A stretch of 64,000 nt of DNA from Pseudomonas kilonensis (GTDB taxonomy: Bacteria > Pseudomonadota > Gammaproteobacteria > Pseudomonadales > Pseudomonadaceae): positions 372,001-436,000 of the forward strand of contig NZ_LHVH01000017.1 of assembly GCF_001269885.1 (NCBI RefSeq). Direction: 5' to 3'. This document shows, piece after piece, positions 36,443 through 45,981 of this stretch. The notes beneath the pieces were generated by a model. That model did not search any database. It had not been told where the DNA came from and saw nothing but the letters and a program-made list of their open reading frames with translations. How positions within the stretch are numbered: position 1 is the first letter of the stretch; each line of letters begins with the position of its first letter. Position numbers and translations under genes: made by a program.

Positions 36443-38431
36443 ATGACGACCGGCATCTTTATTCCCGAATTGGGCCACCTGGCGATGATCCTGGCCCTGT
36501 GTTTCTCCCTGGTACAGGCCGTGGTGCCCTTGCTCGGAGCCTGGCGCGGCGACCGCTTGTGGATGAGCCTGGCCCAGCCGGCGGCGTGGGGGCAGTTCGC
36601 CTTCATGTTGTTTGCCTTCGGTTGCCTGACCTATGCGTTCATGGCCGATGACTTTTCCGTGGAGTACGTCGCCAGCAACTCCAACAGCGCCTTGCCCTGG
36701 TACTACAAGTTCAGCGCCGTGTGGGGCGCCCACGAAGGCTCGCTGTTGCTTTGGGCGTTGATCCTCGCCGGCTGGACCTTCGCCGTCTCGGTGTTCTCCC
36801 GACAGTTGCCGCAAGTGATGCTGGCGCGGGTCCTGGCGGTGATGGGCATGATCAGCACCGGTTTCCTGCTGTTTTTGATCGTCACCTCCAACCCGTTCGA
36901 GCGCATCCTGCCGCAGATGCCGACGGATGGCCGCGACCTCAACCCATTGCTGCAAGACATCGGCCTGATCGTTCACCCGCCGATGCTCTACATGGGCTAC
37001 GTCGGCTTCTCCGTGGCCTTCGCTTTCGCCATCGCCGCGTTGCTCGGTGGTCGTCTCGATGCCGCATGGGCGCGCTGGTCGCGTCCATGGACCATCGTCG
37101 CCTGGGCCTTCCTCGGCATCGGCATCACCCTCGGTTCGTGGTGGGCCTACTACGAACTCGGCTGGGGCGGCTGGTGGTTCTGGGACCCGGTGGAAAACGC
37201 CTCGTTCATGCCCTGGTTGGTGGGCACGGCGCTGATCCACTCCCTGGCCGTCACGGAAAAACGCGGTGTGTTCAAGAGCTGGACGGTGCTGCTGGCCATC
37301 GCGGCGTTCTCGCTGAGCCTGCTGGGGACGTTCCTGGTGCGTTCCGGCGTGCTGACGTCGGTGCACGCCTTCGCCTCGGACCCTGAACGTGGCGTGTTCA
37401 TCCTGATGTTCCTGATGTTCGTGGTCGGCGGCTCGCTGACGTTGTTCGCCCTGCGTGCGCCAGTGGTCAAGAGCCAGGTCGGCTTCAACCTCTGGTCGCG
37501 GGAAACCCTGCTGCTGGGCAACAACCTGGTGTTGGTGGTGGCCGCGTCGATGATCCTGCTGGGAACGTTGTACCCGCTGGTGCTCGACGCGCTGTCCGGC
37601 GCCAAGCTGTCGGTCGGGCCGCCGTACTTCAATGCGCTGTTCATCCCGCTGATGGCGATCCTGATGGTGGTGATGGCCATCGGCATGCTGGTGCGCTGGA
37701 AAGACACTCCGGTCAAGTGGCTGCTGGGCATGTTGACCCCGGTGCTGCTGGGCACGGCCGCTCTGGCCGTGGTGGCCGGCGTGGCGTATGGCGACTTCAA
37801 CTGGGCGGTGCTGGCGACGTTTGTGCTGGCGGCCTGGGTGTTGCTGGCGGGTGTGCGGGACATCTTCGACAAGACCCGGCACAAAGGCCTGATCAAGGGC
37901 CTGCCGACCCTGACCCGCAGTTACTGGGGCATGCAGATCGCCCACCTGGGCATCGCCGTCTGCGCCCTGGGTGTGGTGCTGTCCAGCCAGAACAGCGCCG
38001 AGCGCGACCTGCGCCTGGCGCCGGGAGAGTCCATGGATCTGGCCGGTTATCAGTTCGTTTTCGAGGGTGCCAAACATTTCGAGGGCCCGAACTTCACGTC
38101 CGACAAAGGCACCGTGCGGGTCATCCGCAACGGCCAGGAAATCACTGTGCTGCACCCGGAAAAACGTCTCTACACCGTGCAGAACTCGGTCATGACCGAA
38201 GCCGGGATCGATGCCGGTTTCACCCGCGATCTCTACGTGGCGCTGGGTGAGTCCCTGGGCGACGGCGCGTGGGCGGTGCGGGTCCACGTCAAGCCGTTCG
38301 TACGCTGGATCTGGTTCGGTGGCTTGCTCACCGGCCTGGGTGGGGTGCTGGCGGCGCTGGATCGTCGTTATCGAGTCAAAGTGAAAACCCGGGTGCGTGA
38401 AGCCTTGGGCGTGACGGGAGCCACTGCATGA
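36443..38431 (+). CDS. ccmF: Cytochrome c haem lyase subunit CcmF
   Basis: 662 residues with about 15 transmembrane helices. The WWD-domain motif WGGWWFWDPVENASFMPWL and the histidines in VHPPMLYMGYVG and ALIHSLAVTEKR form the haem-handling site. CcmF transfers haem from CcmE to apocytochromes together with CcmH and CcmI. It overlaps ccmG by 4 bases. Confidence 0.97.
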   Translation: MTTGIFIPELGHLAMILALCFSLVQAVVPLLGAWRGDRLWMSLAQPAAWGQFAFMLFAFGCLTYAFMADDFSVEYVASNSNSALPWYYKFSAVWGAHEGSLLLWALILAGWTFAVSVFSRQLPQVMLARVLAVMGMISTGFLLFLIVTSNPFERILPQMPTDGRDLNPLLQDIGLIVHPPMLYMGYVGFSVAFAFAIAALLGGRLDAAWARWSRPWTIVAWAFLGIGITLGSWWAYYELGWGGWWFWDPVENASFMPWLVGTALIHSLAVTEKRGVFKSWTVLLAIAAFSLSLLGTFLVRSGVLTSVHAFASDPERGVFILMFLMFVVGGSLTLFALRAPVVKSQVGFNLWSRETLLLGNNLVLVVAASMILLGTLYPLVLDALSGAKLSVGPPYFNALFIPLMAILMVVMAIGMLVRWKDTPVKWLLGMLTPVLLGTAALAVVAGVAYGDFNWAVLATFVLAAWVLLAGVRDIFDKTRHKGLIKGLPTLTRSYWGMQIAHLGIAVCALGVVLSSQNSAERDLRLAPGESMDLAGYQFVFEGAKHFEGPNFTSDKGTVRVIRNGQEITVLHPEKRLYTVQNSVMTEAGIDAGFTRDLYVALGESLGDGAWAVRVHVKPFVRWIWFGGLLTGLGGVLAALDRRYRVKVKTRVREALGVTGATA

Positions 38432-38964
38432 AACGTTGGTTGATGTTGGTGCCGCTGGCATTGTTCCTGTTGATGGCGGTGTTTTTGTATCGTGGGCTGT
38501 ACCTGAATCCGACCGCGTTGCCCTCGGCGATGATCGGTAAGCCGTTCCCGGAGTTTTCCCTGCCTTCGGTGCAAGGTGACAGGACCCTGACCCGCGCCGA
38601 CCTGCTGGGCAAGCCGGCCCTGGTCAACGTATGGGGCACCTGGTGCATTTCCTGCCGGGTTGAACACCCGGTGCTGAACAAGCTGGCCCAGAACGGCGTG
38701 GTGATCTACGGCGTCAACTACAAGGACGTCAACGCCGACGCCTTGAAGTGGCTGGCCGAGTTCCATAACCCGTATCAGCTGGACATCCGCGACGAAGACG
38801 GCTCCCTGGGCCTGAACCTGGGTGTCTACGGGGCGCCGGAAACCTTCTTCATCGATGCCAAGGGCATCATCCGCGACAAGTTCGTCGGCGTGATCGACGA
38901 ACAGGTCTGGCGCGAGAAACTGGCTGCCAAATATCAGGCACTGGTGGACGAGGCCAAGCCATGA
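38428..38964 (+). CDS. ccmG: Thiol:disulfide interchange protein CcmG/DsbE
   Basis: 178 residues; an N-terminal signal anchor (LMLVPLALFLLMAVFLYRG) and a thioredoxin fold with the active site WGTWCISC and the family GVNYKD segment. It keeps apocytochrome CXXCH cysteines reduced. The redox pair is CISC, whereas many CcmG have CPTC/CEPC. It overlaps ccmH by 4 bases. Confidence 0.95.
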   Translation: MKRWLMLVPLALFLLMAVFLYRGLYLNPTALPSAMIGKPFPEFSLPSVQGDRTLTRADLLGKPALVNVWGTWCISCRVEHPVLNKLAQNGVVIYGVNYKDVNADALKWLAEFHNPYQLDIRDEDGSLGLNLGVYGAPETFFIDAKGIIRDKFVGVIDEQVWREKLAAKYQALVDEAKP

Positions 38965-39434
38965 AGCGCTGGTTAGCCGCTGCCATCCTCGGTTTGAGCC
39001 TGGCCGGTGTGGCCCATGCCGCCATCGACACCTACGAATTCGCCAACGACGGCGAGCGCGAGCGGTTTCGCGAACTGACCAAGGAACTGCGCTGCCCCAA
39101 GTGCCAGAACCAGGACATCGCCGACTCCAACGCGCCGATTGCCGCCGACTTGCGCAAGGAAATCTTCCGCATGCTCGGCGAGGGCAAGGACAACCAGCAG
39201 ATCATCGATTTCATGGTCGATCGCTACGGTGAGTTCGTGCGTTACAACCCCGCCCTGTCCTCCAAGACCGCGCTGCTCTGGTTCGGCCCTGCCGGGCTGT
39301 TGCTTGGCGGTTTCGTGGTCATTGCAGTGATCGTCCGTCGGCGCCGGGTCCAGCGCACGGCCGCCCCGGACACGCTTTCTGTCGAAGAGCGCCAGCGCCT
39401 CGACCAACTGTTGGATAAAACCAAGCATGATTGA
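38961..39434 (+). CDS. ccmH: Cytochrome c maturation protein CcmH
   Basis: 157 residues: signal peptide ([19 protein letters not shown]), the redox motif [15 protein letters not shown], and a C-terminal transmembrane helix ([20 protein letters not shown]). It corresponds to the CcmL/CycL-type short CcmH; the TPR part is encoded by ccmI, which overlaps by 8 bases. Confidence 0.95.
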   Translation: MKRWLAAAILGLSLAGVAHAAIDTYEFANDGERERFRELTKELRCPKCQNQDIADSNAPIAADLRKEIFRMLGEGKDNQQIIDFMVDRYGEFVRYNPALSSKTALLWFGPAGLLLGGFVVIAVIVRRRRVQRTAAPDTLSVEERQRLDQLLDKTKHD

Positions 39435-40629
39435 TTTCTGGCTCGCCGCAGGTCTGCTTCTTCTGGTTGCCCTGAGTTTTCTGTTGATCCCTGTACTGCG
39501 TGGTCGCCGCGCCCAGTTGGAGGAGGACCGTACCGCGCTCAACGTGGCGTTGTATCAGGAACGCGTCGCCGAATTGCAGACCGAGCGGGAGGAGGGCGTG
39601 CTCAACGCCGCGCAACTGGACACCGGTCGCGCCGAAGCCGCCCGTGAACTGCTCGCCGACACCGAGGGTGCCGATGCGCCGCGCGAATCCCGGTTGGGCA
39701 AGCCGTTGCCGTTGCTCGCCGCCGTGCTGGTGCCGGTGCTGGGCCTGGCGCTGTACCTGCATTTCGGCGCCAGCGACAAGGTCGAGTTGACCCGTGAGTT
39801 CGCCCAGGCGCCGCAGTCGATGGAAGAGATGACCCAGCGCCTGGAGCGTGCGGTGGCGGCGCAGCCGGATAACGCCGAGGGCCTGTATTTTCTCGGCCGT
39901 ACCTACATGGCCCAGGATCGACCCGCCGACGCGGCGAAGCTCTTCGAGCGCACCGTGGCGGTGGCCGGTCGTCAACCCGAACTGCTGGGCCAATGGGCCC
40001 AGGCGCAATATTTTGCCGATGGCAAGAAATGGTCGGACAAACTCCAGGCCCTGACCGACGAAGCGTTGAAGCTCGATCCGAAGGAAGTCACCAGCCTCGG
40101 CCTGTTGGGCATTGCTGCCTTTGAAGGTGAACGCTATCAGGACGCGATCAATTACTGGGGGCGTCTGCTGGTGGAACTGCCGGAGGGTGACAAGTCCCGT
40201 GAAGCGCTGCAGGGCGGCATCACCCGCGCCACCGAGAAGCTGCAAGCCAGCGGCGGCAAGGTCGCCCAGGCGCCGGTGACCAAGGCTGCGGCATTGCTCA
40301 AGGTGCGCGTCGACCTGGCGCCGGCACTCAAGGCCAAGGTGCAACCGGGCGACAGCGTGTTCATCTTCGCTCGCGCCGTTTCCGGCCCGCCGGCGCCGCT
40401 GGCCGCCAAGCGCCTGACGGTCGCCGATCTGCCGGTCACGGTAGAACTGGGTGACGCGGACGCAATGATGCCGCAGTTGAAACTGTCGAACTTCCCCGAA
40501 GTCCAACTGGTGGCGCGCATCTCCCGGGCCGGTCAGCCGACCGCCGGTGAGTGGATCGGCCGCAGCCAGCCCCTGGCGAGCAGCACCACGGCGCCGCAAC
40601 AACTGACCATCGACAGCCCGGACAAATAA
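39427..40629 (+). CDS. ccmI: Cytochrome c maturation protein CcmI (CycH)
   Basis: 400 residues. Two N-terminal transmembrane helices ([20 protein letters not shown] and [20 protein letters not shown]) flank a cytoplasmic loop; the periplasmic part has TPR repeats ([20 protein letters not shown]) and a C-terminal beta domain. CcmI chaperones apocytochromes to CcmF-CcmH. It is the last canonical ccm gene. Confidence 0.94.
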   Translation: MIDFWLAAGLLLLVALSFLLIPVLRGRRAQLEEDRTALNVALYQERVAELQTEREEGVLNAAQLDTGRAEAARELLADTEGADAPRESRLGKPLPLLAAVLVPVLGLALYLHFGASDKVELTREFAQAPQSMEEMTQRLERAVAAQPDNAEGLYFLGRTYMAQDRPADAAKLFERTVAVAGRQPELLGQWAQAQYFADGKKWSDKLQALTDEALKLDPKEVTSLGLLGIAAFEGERYQDAINYWGRLLVELPEGDKSREALQGGITRATEKLQASGGKVAQAPVTKAAALLKVRVDLAPALKAKVQPGDSVFIFARAVSGPPAPLAAKRLTVADLPVTVELGDADAMMPQLKLSNFPEVQLVARISRAGQPTAGEWIGRSQPLASSTTAPQQLTIDSPDK

Positions 40630-40643
40630 CAGGAATTCGCACC

Positions 40644-41051
40644 ATGACCGCCATCGCTCGTATCACCCTGCTCACGCTCGTCATGGGCCTGAGCGCTTGT
40701 GCGGTCCAGCGTCCGTCGGAGCCCTCGGCGCCGCTGCCACCGATCCCACCGTCGACCCCGACCACCAAACCGGCCCCGTCCAAACCGCCGCTCAAGCCTG
40801 CCATCCCGAACAAACCGGCCAAACCACTGCCGCGCACCTCTGCCAGCTTCGCTCCGCCGCCAGGTGGCAATAGCCACTGGGACGCCAAGCTTGGGGTCTA
40901 TGTGCTGGACAACCAGACGAACACGTTCTATCGCCAGCGTACCTATTATCGCTGGAACAACGGTTGGAGCCGTTCCGTCAGCCCGAATGGCCCATGGGAA
41001 GACACCACCATCGAAGGCGTGCCGGCGGGCTTGGGGCGCCAATTCCACTAA
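40644..41051 (+). CDS. Hypothetical proline-rich lipoprotein downstream of ccmI
   Basis: 135 residues from the ATG at 40644, with an AGGA site. A lipoprotein signal ends in the lipobox LSAC (about residue 19), followed by a Pro/Lys/Ser-rich linker (about 23-72) and a small aromatic domain ([20 protein letters not shown]). It is 14 bases after ccmI on the same strand, so probably cotranscribed. I do not recognise a family; the linker could span the periplasm from the outer membrane. Confidence 0.78.
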   Translation: MTAIARITLLTLVMGLSACAVQRPSEPSAPLPPIPPSTPTTKPAPSKPPLKPAIPNKPAKPLPRTSASFAPPPGGNSHWDAKLGVYVLDNQTNTFYRQRTYYRWNNGWSRSVSPNGPWEDTTIEGVPAGLGRQFH

Positions 41052-41084
41052 GCGCCGGGAACCCTGGAGCCAAAGGGGGGCATC

Positions 41085-41171
41085 TGTGGGAGCACAGCTT
41101 GCTCGCGAAACAGGCGCCTCGATTTCTGAAAGACCGCATCGCCTTTATCGCGAGCAAGCTTTGCTCCCACA
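41085..41171. repeat. REPIN downstream of the ccm operon
   Basis: Arms TGTGGGAGCACAGCTTGCTC and GAGCAAGCTTTGCTCCCACA. Read on the minus strand, its spacer (GATGCGGTCTTTCAGAAAT) is related to the spacers of the REPINs at 56248 and 60361. Confidence 0.9.
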
Positions 41172-41436
41172 GATAAATCAATCCCCTTGTCACAATAGTG
41201 TTCGGCTCATCCGCATCAGCAGGCTGGGCTTTTTGTGTTTCTGAATATTCTTTGAACGAAATTTTCACCACGTCTTGCGGACAATCCCCTGCGCTCATAT
41301 CGCCACCGGTTATTTAATGGCAATGCGATAGCCGTTTGTGCACATTTGCACACGCCCCGAGGCCTGGCTTTGGTCAACAGAGGGCGCGCCGTTGTTTCTT
41401 CTTGTCACTCCAATTCCGATAGGGTCCTTAAACGAC
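41172..41436. other. Upstream region of the LTA-synthase-like gene
   Basis: 265 bases, more AT-rich than the surroundings. Apart from the palindrome noted separately at 41337 I see no gene, terminator or clear -35/-10 pair. Open frames reaching into it start without ribosome sites. Confidence 0.4.
41337..41352. promoter_or_regulatory. 16-bp palindrome resembling a CRP/Vfr site
   Basis: TGTGCA-CATT-TGCACA is perfectly symmetrical. Written as TGTGC-N6-GCACA it resembles the CRP/Vfr core TGTGA-N6-TCACA except for one base in each half. It lies 84 bases before the LTA-synthase-like start. Confidence 0.35.
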
Positions 41437-43530
41437 ATGGCAATCCCGGACGCCCTTAGTCAGCAGCGTACTACGCATCGCCTGCTGCAACCGACCGTCA
41501 AATCGCACCTGGCCTACACGTTGCTTTGTGCCTTGGTGATGATGGTCATGTTCAGCCTGCTGCGCTTGGCGCTGCTGGTCTATAACCGCGAGATGATCCT
41601 CGACACGCCGGCTTCGACCTTCGTTGAAGCCTTCGTCAACGGCCTGCGTTTGGACTTGCGCCTGGTGGTCTACCTCTGCATCCCGTTGCTGCTGGCGTTG
41701 TTCAGCGCAAGGGCCATGGCGGCCCGTGGGTTCTTTCGTTTCTGGCTGACTGTCACTTCCAGCATCGCGCTGTTCCTGGGCTTGATGGAGATGGATTTCT
41801 ACCGTGAATTCCACCAGCGCCTCAACGGCCTGGTCTTCCAGTATGTGAAGGAAGACCCGAAAACCGTGATGAGCATGCTCTGGTACGGTTTCCCGGTGGT
41901 GCGCTACTTGCTGGCCTGGGTCGGCGGCACCATCGTCCTCAGCCTGGCGTTCAAGGGCGCCGACCGCGCCACGCGTCCCCGTGGGCCGTTCAGTGGCGGC
42001 ACCATCGGCACCCGCCAGATCGCCCCGTGGTATGGGCGGGTCGCGGTGTTCATGGTTTGCCTGCTGGTGGCCGTGGCCGCTGCGCGTGGCACCTTGCGCC
42101 AAGGGCCGCCCCTGCGCTGGGGCGACGTCTACACCACCGATTCGAACTTCGCCAACCAGTTGGGCCTCAACGGCACCTTGTCGCTGGTGGCCGCGGCCAA
42201 GAGCCGGATGTCCGAAGACCGTGACAACATCTGGAAAGCCACCCTTGAGCAACCGCTGGCACAGCAGACCGTGCGCGACATGCTGGTGATGCCTGACGAT
42301 AAACTGGTGGACACCGCGACAGCCGCCGTGCGCCGCGACTACACGCCGCCGGCGGACAAAACCCTGCCGATCAAGAACGTGGTCGTGATCCTCATGGAAA
42401 GCATGGCCGGTCACTCGGTGGGAGCCCTGGGCGCGCCGGGCAACATCACGCCTTACCTGGACAAACTGTCCAAGGAAGGCCTGTTGTTCGACCGTTTCTT
42501 CTCCAACGGTACCCACACCCACCAAGGCATGTTCGCCACCATGGCGTGCTTCCCGAACCTGCCGGGTTTCGAATACCTGATGCAGACGCCGGAAGGCAGC
42601 CACAAGCTGTCGGGGCTGCCGCAACTGCTCAGCGCTCGTAACTACGACGATGTGTACGTCTACAACGGCGATTTCGCCTGGGACAACCAGTCGGGTTTCT
42701 TCGGCAGCCAGGGCATGACCACGTTCATCGGGCGTAACGACTTCGTGAACCCGGTGTTCTCCGATCCGACCTGGGGCGTGTCCGACCAGGACATGTTCGA
42801 CCGAGGCCTGATCGAGCTCAAGGCGCGGGAAAACGGCAAGCCGTTCTATGCCTTGCTGCAAACCCTGTCCAACCACACCCCTTATGCGTTGCCGACGCCG
42901 TTGCCGGTCGAGCGGGTCACCGACCGTGGCAGCCTGAACGAACACCTGACCGCCATGCGCTATTCCGACTGGGCGCTGGGCCAGTTCTTCGAGAAGGCGC
43001 GTAAAGAGCCTTACTTCAAGGAAACGCTGTTCGTGGTGGTCGGCGACCATGGCTTTGGCAACGAACGCCAGATCACCGAGATGGACCTGGGCCGTTTCCA
43101 CGTGCCGATGCTCTTGATCGGCCCGGGCGTCCAGGAAAAATTCGGCCAGCTTAGCCACACCGTGGGCACTCAAGTCGACATCGTGCCGACCATCATGGGC
43201 CGTATCGGTGGGCAGGTGCGTAACCAGTGCTGGGGCCGTGATCTTCTGAACCTGCCGCAAGGCGATCCCGGTTTTGGTGTGATCAAGCCGTCAGGCAGTG
43301 ATCAGACCACCGCGATTATCCATGGTGACACCGTCCTGATGCTTCCGAAGGAAAAGGAAATGGCGCCGAAGATGTATCGCTATGAGCTGGGCGCCAAACC
43401 GCATGAGCAAATTATCCAGAATGCATCTGACGCTGCCGAGATGAAACTCAAGCTCGAAGCTTTCCTGCAAACCGCGACCAAGAGCCTGCTGGATAACACC
43501 GCTGGCGTCGTTGACGGCAAACCGGACTGA
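41437..43530 (+). CDS. LTA synthase family membrane phosphotransferase/sulfatase
   Basis: 697 residues from ATG 41437. Five N-terminal transmembrane helices (within about residues 25-235) are followed by a periplasmic alkaline-phosphatase-superfamily domain. Metal/nucleophile motifs: Glu in VVVILMESMAG, the nucleophile region FSNGTHTHQGMF, and Asp-His in VVVGDHGFGNE. In Gram-negatives such proteins transfer phosphoglycerol or phosphoethanolamine to glucans or lipids (OpgB-like); the substrate here cannot be read from sequence. A strong terminator follows. Confidence 0.87.
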   Translation: MAIPDALSQQRTTHRLLQPTVKSHLAYTLLCALVMMVMFSLLRLALLVYNREMILDTPASTFVEAFVNGLRLDLRLVVYLCIPLLLALFSARAMAARGFFRFWLTVTSSIALFLGLMEMDFYREFHQRLNGLVFQYVKEDPKTVMSMLWYGFPVVRYLLAWVGGTIVLSLAFKGADRATRPRGPFSGGTIGTRQIAPWYGRVAVFMVCLLVAVAAARGTLRQGPPLRWGDVYTTDSNFANQLGLNGTLSLVAAAKSRMSEDRDNIWKATLEQPLAQQTVRDMLVMPDDKLVDTATAAVRRDYTPPADKTLPIKNVVVILMESMAGHSVGALGAPGNITPYLDKLSKEGLLFDRFFSNGTHTHQGMFATMACFPNLPGFEYLMQTPEGSHKLSGLPQLLSARNYDDVYVYNGDFAWDNQSGFFGSQGMTTFIGRNDFVNPVFSDPTWGVSDQDMFDRGLIELKARENGKPFYALLQTLSNHTPYALPTPLPVERVTDRGSLNEHLTAMRYSDWALGQFFEKARKEPYFKETLFVVVGDHGFGNERQITEMDLGRFHVPMLLIGPGVQEKFGQLSHTVGTQVDIVPTIMGRIGGQVRNQCWGRDLLNLPQGDPGFGVIKPSGSDQTTAIIHGDTVLMLPKEKEMAPKMYRYELGAKPHEQIIQNASDAAEMKLKLEAFLQTATKSLLDNTAGVVDGKPD

Positions 43531-43544
43531 TAAAACGGCGAGCA

Positions 43545-43577
43545 TAAAAAAGAGGCCTGAAAAGGCCTCTTTTTTTT
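43545..43577. terminator. Bidirectional intrinsic terminator
   Basis: AAAAAA-AGAGGCCT-GAAA-AGGCCTCT-TTTTTTT: a perfect 8-bp stem with a tetraloop, T-run on both strands. It serves the LTA-synthase-like gene (+) and the DUF3309 gene (-). Confidence 0.95.
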
Positions 43578-43594
43578 GGCACTTACTTAGTGGT

Positions 43595-43747
43595 TTATAT
43601 TTTGCCCAGTAATAGCAGGATCAACAGCACCACCAACACGACACCGATGATACCGGACGGGCCGTAACCCCAACTTCTGGAGTGCGGGAAGACCGGAAGA
43701 CCACCGATCAGCAGGAGAATCAGGATAATGATGAGAATTGTGCCCAT
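43595..43747 (-). CDS. DUF3309 small membrane protein
   Basis: 50 residues: MGTILIIILILLLIGGLPVF, then PHSRSWGYGPSG and a second hydrophobic stretch ending LLLLGKI. The central HSRSWGYGPSG matches DUF3309, a family of tiny two-helix proteins common in proteobacteria and of unknown role. The ATG has an AAGGA site at 8 bases and the gene ends 18 bases from the bidirectional terminator. A longer open frame in another register over this region is not coding. Confidence 0.88.
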   Translation of the reverse strand: MGTILIIILILLLIGGLPVFPHSRSWGYGPSGIIGVVLVVLLILLLLGKI

Positions 43748-43977
43748 TGTAGATTTCCTTATTGGTCAGTTCTGGAGTGATACAACTTTCAACTGCCAGC
43801 GCGCATGCGTTAAATCCGGGCGGCTTAATAAATCTGACCGTAGCGCTTTGTAGAAAATTCAAAGTTTTTATACGTCTACGGTTTGCCCTTGCCATTCAGC
43901 AATCTGATGGAGCTTGGTCCGTCGAACGCCTTCGCTACACTCGGCCTATCTCTCCCGGAACAACAAGGCTGTTTGCT

Positions 43978-44793
43978 ATGCAAAATCGCATGATGATCAC
44001 TGGTGCCGGCTCTGGCCTGGGTCGCGAAATCGCGCTGCGCTGGGCTCGCGAAGGCTGGCGCCTGGCCTTGTCGGATGTCAGCGAGCCAGGCCTTGTGGAA
44101 ACCCTCAAACTCGTGCGCGCCGCCGGTGGCGACGGCTTCATCCAGCGCTGCGATGTGCGCGACTACAGTCAATTGACTGCGTTCGCCCAGGCCTGCGAAG
44201 AGAAGCTCGGGGGCATCGATATCATCGTCAACAATGCCGGCGTGGCCTCGGGCGGCTTCTTCAGTGAACTCTCGCTGGAGGATTGGGACTGGCAGATCGC
44301 GATCAACCTCATGGGGGTGGTCAAGGGCTGCAAGGCGTTCCTGCCGCTATTGGAAAAAAGCCGCGGCAAGATCATCAACATCGCCTCCATGGCAGCCCTG
44401 ATGCAGGGGCCGGCCATGAGCAACTACAACGTAGCCAAGGCTGGCGTCGTGGCGTTGTCGGAAAGCCTGCTGGTGGAACTGGCGCAGCAGGAGATCGGTG
44501 TACACGTGGTGTGTCCGTCGTTCTTCCAGACCAATCTGCTGGACTCCTTCCGCGGCCCGACCCCGGCCATGAAGGCCCAGGTTGGCAAGTTGCTGGAAAG
44601 CTCACCGATCAGCGCCACGGATATTGCCGACTACATCTACCAGCAGGTCGCCCAGGGCCAGTTCATGATCCTGCCCCACGAACAGGGACGCATGGCTTGG
44701 GCGCTCAAGCAGAAGAATCCGCAGTTGCTGTACGACGAAATGACCGTCATGGCCGACAAGATGCGCGCCAAGGCCCGGCAAAACCTCAATTGA
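43978..44793 (+). CDS. SDR family oxidoreductase
   Basis: 271 residues from ATG 43978, where the Rossmann fold starts (RMMITGAGSGLGREIAL, TGxxxGxG). The active-site triad is Ser in INIASMAAL and YxxxK in SNYNVAKAGVV; the NNAG motif is VNNAGVASGG. It is a classical NAD(P)-dependent short-chain dehydrogenase; the substrate is unknown. The upstream 230 bases are AT-rich and probably hold its promoter. It is followed by a ynfA gene. Confidence 0.88.
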   Translation: MQNRMMITGAGSGLGREIALRWAREGWRLALSDVSEPGLVETLKLVRAAGGDGFIQRCDVRDYSQLTAFAQACEEKLGGIDIIVNNAGVASGGFFSELSLEDWDWQIAINLMGVVKGCKAFLPLLEKSRGKIINIASMAALMQGPAMSNYNVAKAGVVALSESLLVELAQQEIGVHVVCPSFFQTNLLDSFRGPTPAMKAQVGKLLESSPISATDIADYIYQQVAQGQFMILPHEQGRMAWALKQKNPQLLYDEMTVMADKMRAKARQNLN

Positions 44794-44850
44794 CCTGGGT
44801 GCCCGATGTCCTCAGGATGGCGCCATTCGGCCTTCCTGATGGACATTTGC

Positions 44851-45183
44851 ATGCTCAATTACCTGTGGTTTTTTCTCGCCGCGCTGTTTGAGATCGCGGG
44901 CTGCTACGCCTTCTGGATGTGGTTGCGCCAGGGCAAGAGCGCCTGGTGGATCGTTCCGGCGTTGCTCAGCCTCACGTTGTTCGCCCTGTTGCTGACCCGC
45001 ATCGAAGCGACGTATGCCGGGCGCGCCTACGCCGCCTATGGCGGCATCTATATCGTTGCCTCGATCGGCTGGCTGGCGATGGTCGAGCGAGTGCGACCAC
45101 TGGGGTCCGACTGGATTGGCGTGGCGCTCTGCGTGTTGGGGGCGAGTGTGATTCTATTCGGTCCGCGGTTCTCGGCACCCTGA
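44851..45183 (+). CDS. YnfA/UPF0060 family membrane protein
   Basis: 110 residues from ATG 44851 (an ATG at 44839 would add MDIC). Four transmembrane helices in the small-multidrug-resistance-like YnfA pattern: [40 protein letters not shown], and [18 protein letters not shown]. YnfA proteins have been linked to drug efflux in enterics; here the function is uncertain. It begins 57 bases after the SDR gene. Confidence 0.9.
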   Translation: MLNYLWFFLAALFEIAGCYAFWMWLRQGKSAWWIVPALLSLTLFALLLTRIEATYAGRAYAAYGGIYIVASIGWLAMVERVRPLGSDWIGVALCVLGASVILFGPRFSAP

Positions 45184-45334
45184 AATAACCGGCGATCCGA
45201 CAGGGTTTTGCAGGAAATTTCCGTCAGTCACGAGAACTTTGCTTGTAGGGCCTTACTGAATTCTCTTGGGTGTCTTGAGAACGGGAAACAGGCCGGGCAT
45301 GGTCAGGGTCCAGACATTCTTAAGGACAAGAACC

Positions 45335-45535
45335 ATGCTTGTATTAAGCCGCGCTGTAGGTGAGTTGATTTCCATCGGTGACGATATTTCCGTCCGTGTG
45401 CTGTCGGTCAGCGGCGGTACCGTGCGTTTTGGCGTGGAAGCGCCACGGCACGTCGATGTCCATCGCTCCGAAATCTACGACAAGATCCAGAGGAAAAAGG
45501 CCCAGGCCACTCGCAAGGCCTGTTCAGTCGAATAG
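45335..45535 (+). CDS. csrA: CsrA/Rsm family RNA-binding regulator (divergent paralogue)
   Basis: 66 residues: [30 protein letters not shown] and [10 protein letters not shown] follow CsrA throughout, with the RNA-binding Arg6 and Arg44 retained. It differs from the main RsmA type (MLILTRKVGES) at several positions and has a longer basic tail ([15 protein letters not shown]), so it is one of the secondary Rsm paralogues found in Pseudomonas. CsrA dimers bind GGA motifs in mRNA leaders. Its 3' end overlaps the convergent yheU-like gene by 12 bases. Confidence 0.92.
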   Translation: MLVLSRAVGELISIGDDISVRVLSVSGGTVRFGVEAPRHVDVHRSEIYDKIQRKKAQATRKACSVE

Positions 45536-45751
45536 GTGCTTGGGCACGTCGTGCTTGAGCATCAGTTGGCACTGTTCGCTTTCGGGGTCGAAGACGATCA
45601 ACGCCTGGCCTTTGGTCAGGGCTTGCCTGACCCGTAGAACCCGGGTTTCCAGGGGCGTGTCGTCACCATTGTCGGTGCCGTCGCGGGTCACGAAGTCCTC
45701 GATCAGGCGGGTGAGCGTGTCGACTTCGAGTTGGTCGTGGGGGATGAGCAT
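45524..45751 (-). CDS. YheU family protein (UPF0270)
   Basis: 75 residues, [20 protein letters not shown] and [12 protein letters not shown] matching the YheU/UPF0270 family, small soluble proteins of unknown function. The stop lies within the end of the convergent csrA paralogue. Confidence 0.88.
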   Translation of the reverse strand: MLIPHDQLEVDTLTRLIEDFVTRDGTDNGDDTPLETRVLRVRQALTKGQALIVFDPESEQCQLMLKHDVPKHLFD

Positions 45752-45835
45752 GGAGTACCTCGGCTAGACAATGGGGCGATGCTACGGCCAATGGGCTTTT
45801 GCGGCTAGCCTGGTTTTATGGCCATTGCAAATCCT

Positions 45836-45925
45836 TGTGGGAGCGGGCTTGCTCGCGAAAGCGGCGGTACATTCAGCACTTATGCTGACTGACCCAACGC
45901 TTTCGCGAGCAAGCCCGCTCCCACA
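45836..45925. repeat. REPIN between the yheU-like gene and the M42 peptidase
   Basis: Arms TGTGGGAGCGGGCTTGCTCG and complement, with inner GAAAGCG / CGCTTTC pairing, around a spacer of about 35 bases. Confidence 0.92.
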
Positions 45926-45981
45926 ATTGGATTGTGTGTGTTCCGAGGGAGTCATGCTGTCAGCCGGTATCGCGAGCTGGA

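Noticed and set aside
35981..38461. 826-codon open frame on the minus strand over ccmE-ccmF
   Set aside because: Composition (runs of His, Gln, Arg) and complete overlap with ccmF show it to be a shadow.
43587..43895. 102-codon minus-strand frame over the DUF3309 region
   Set aside because: The 50-codon frame in another register has a ribosome site and matches a known family; the longer one has neither.
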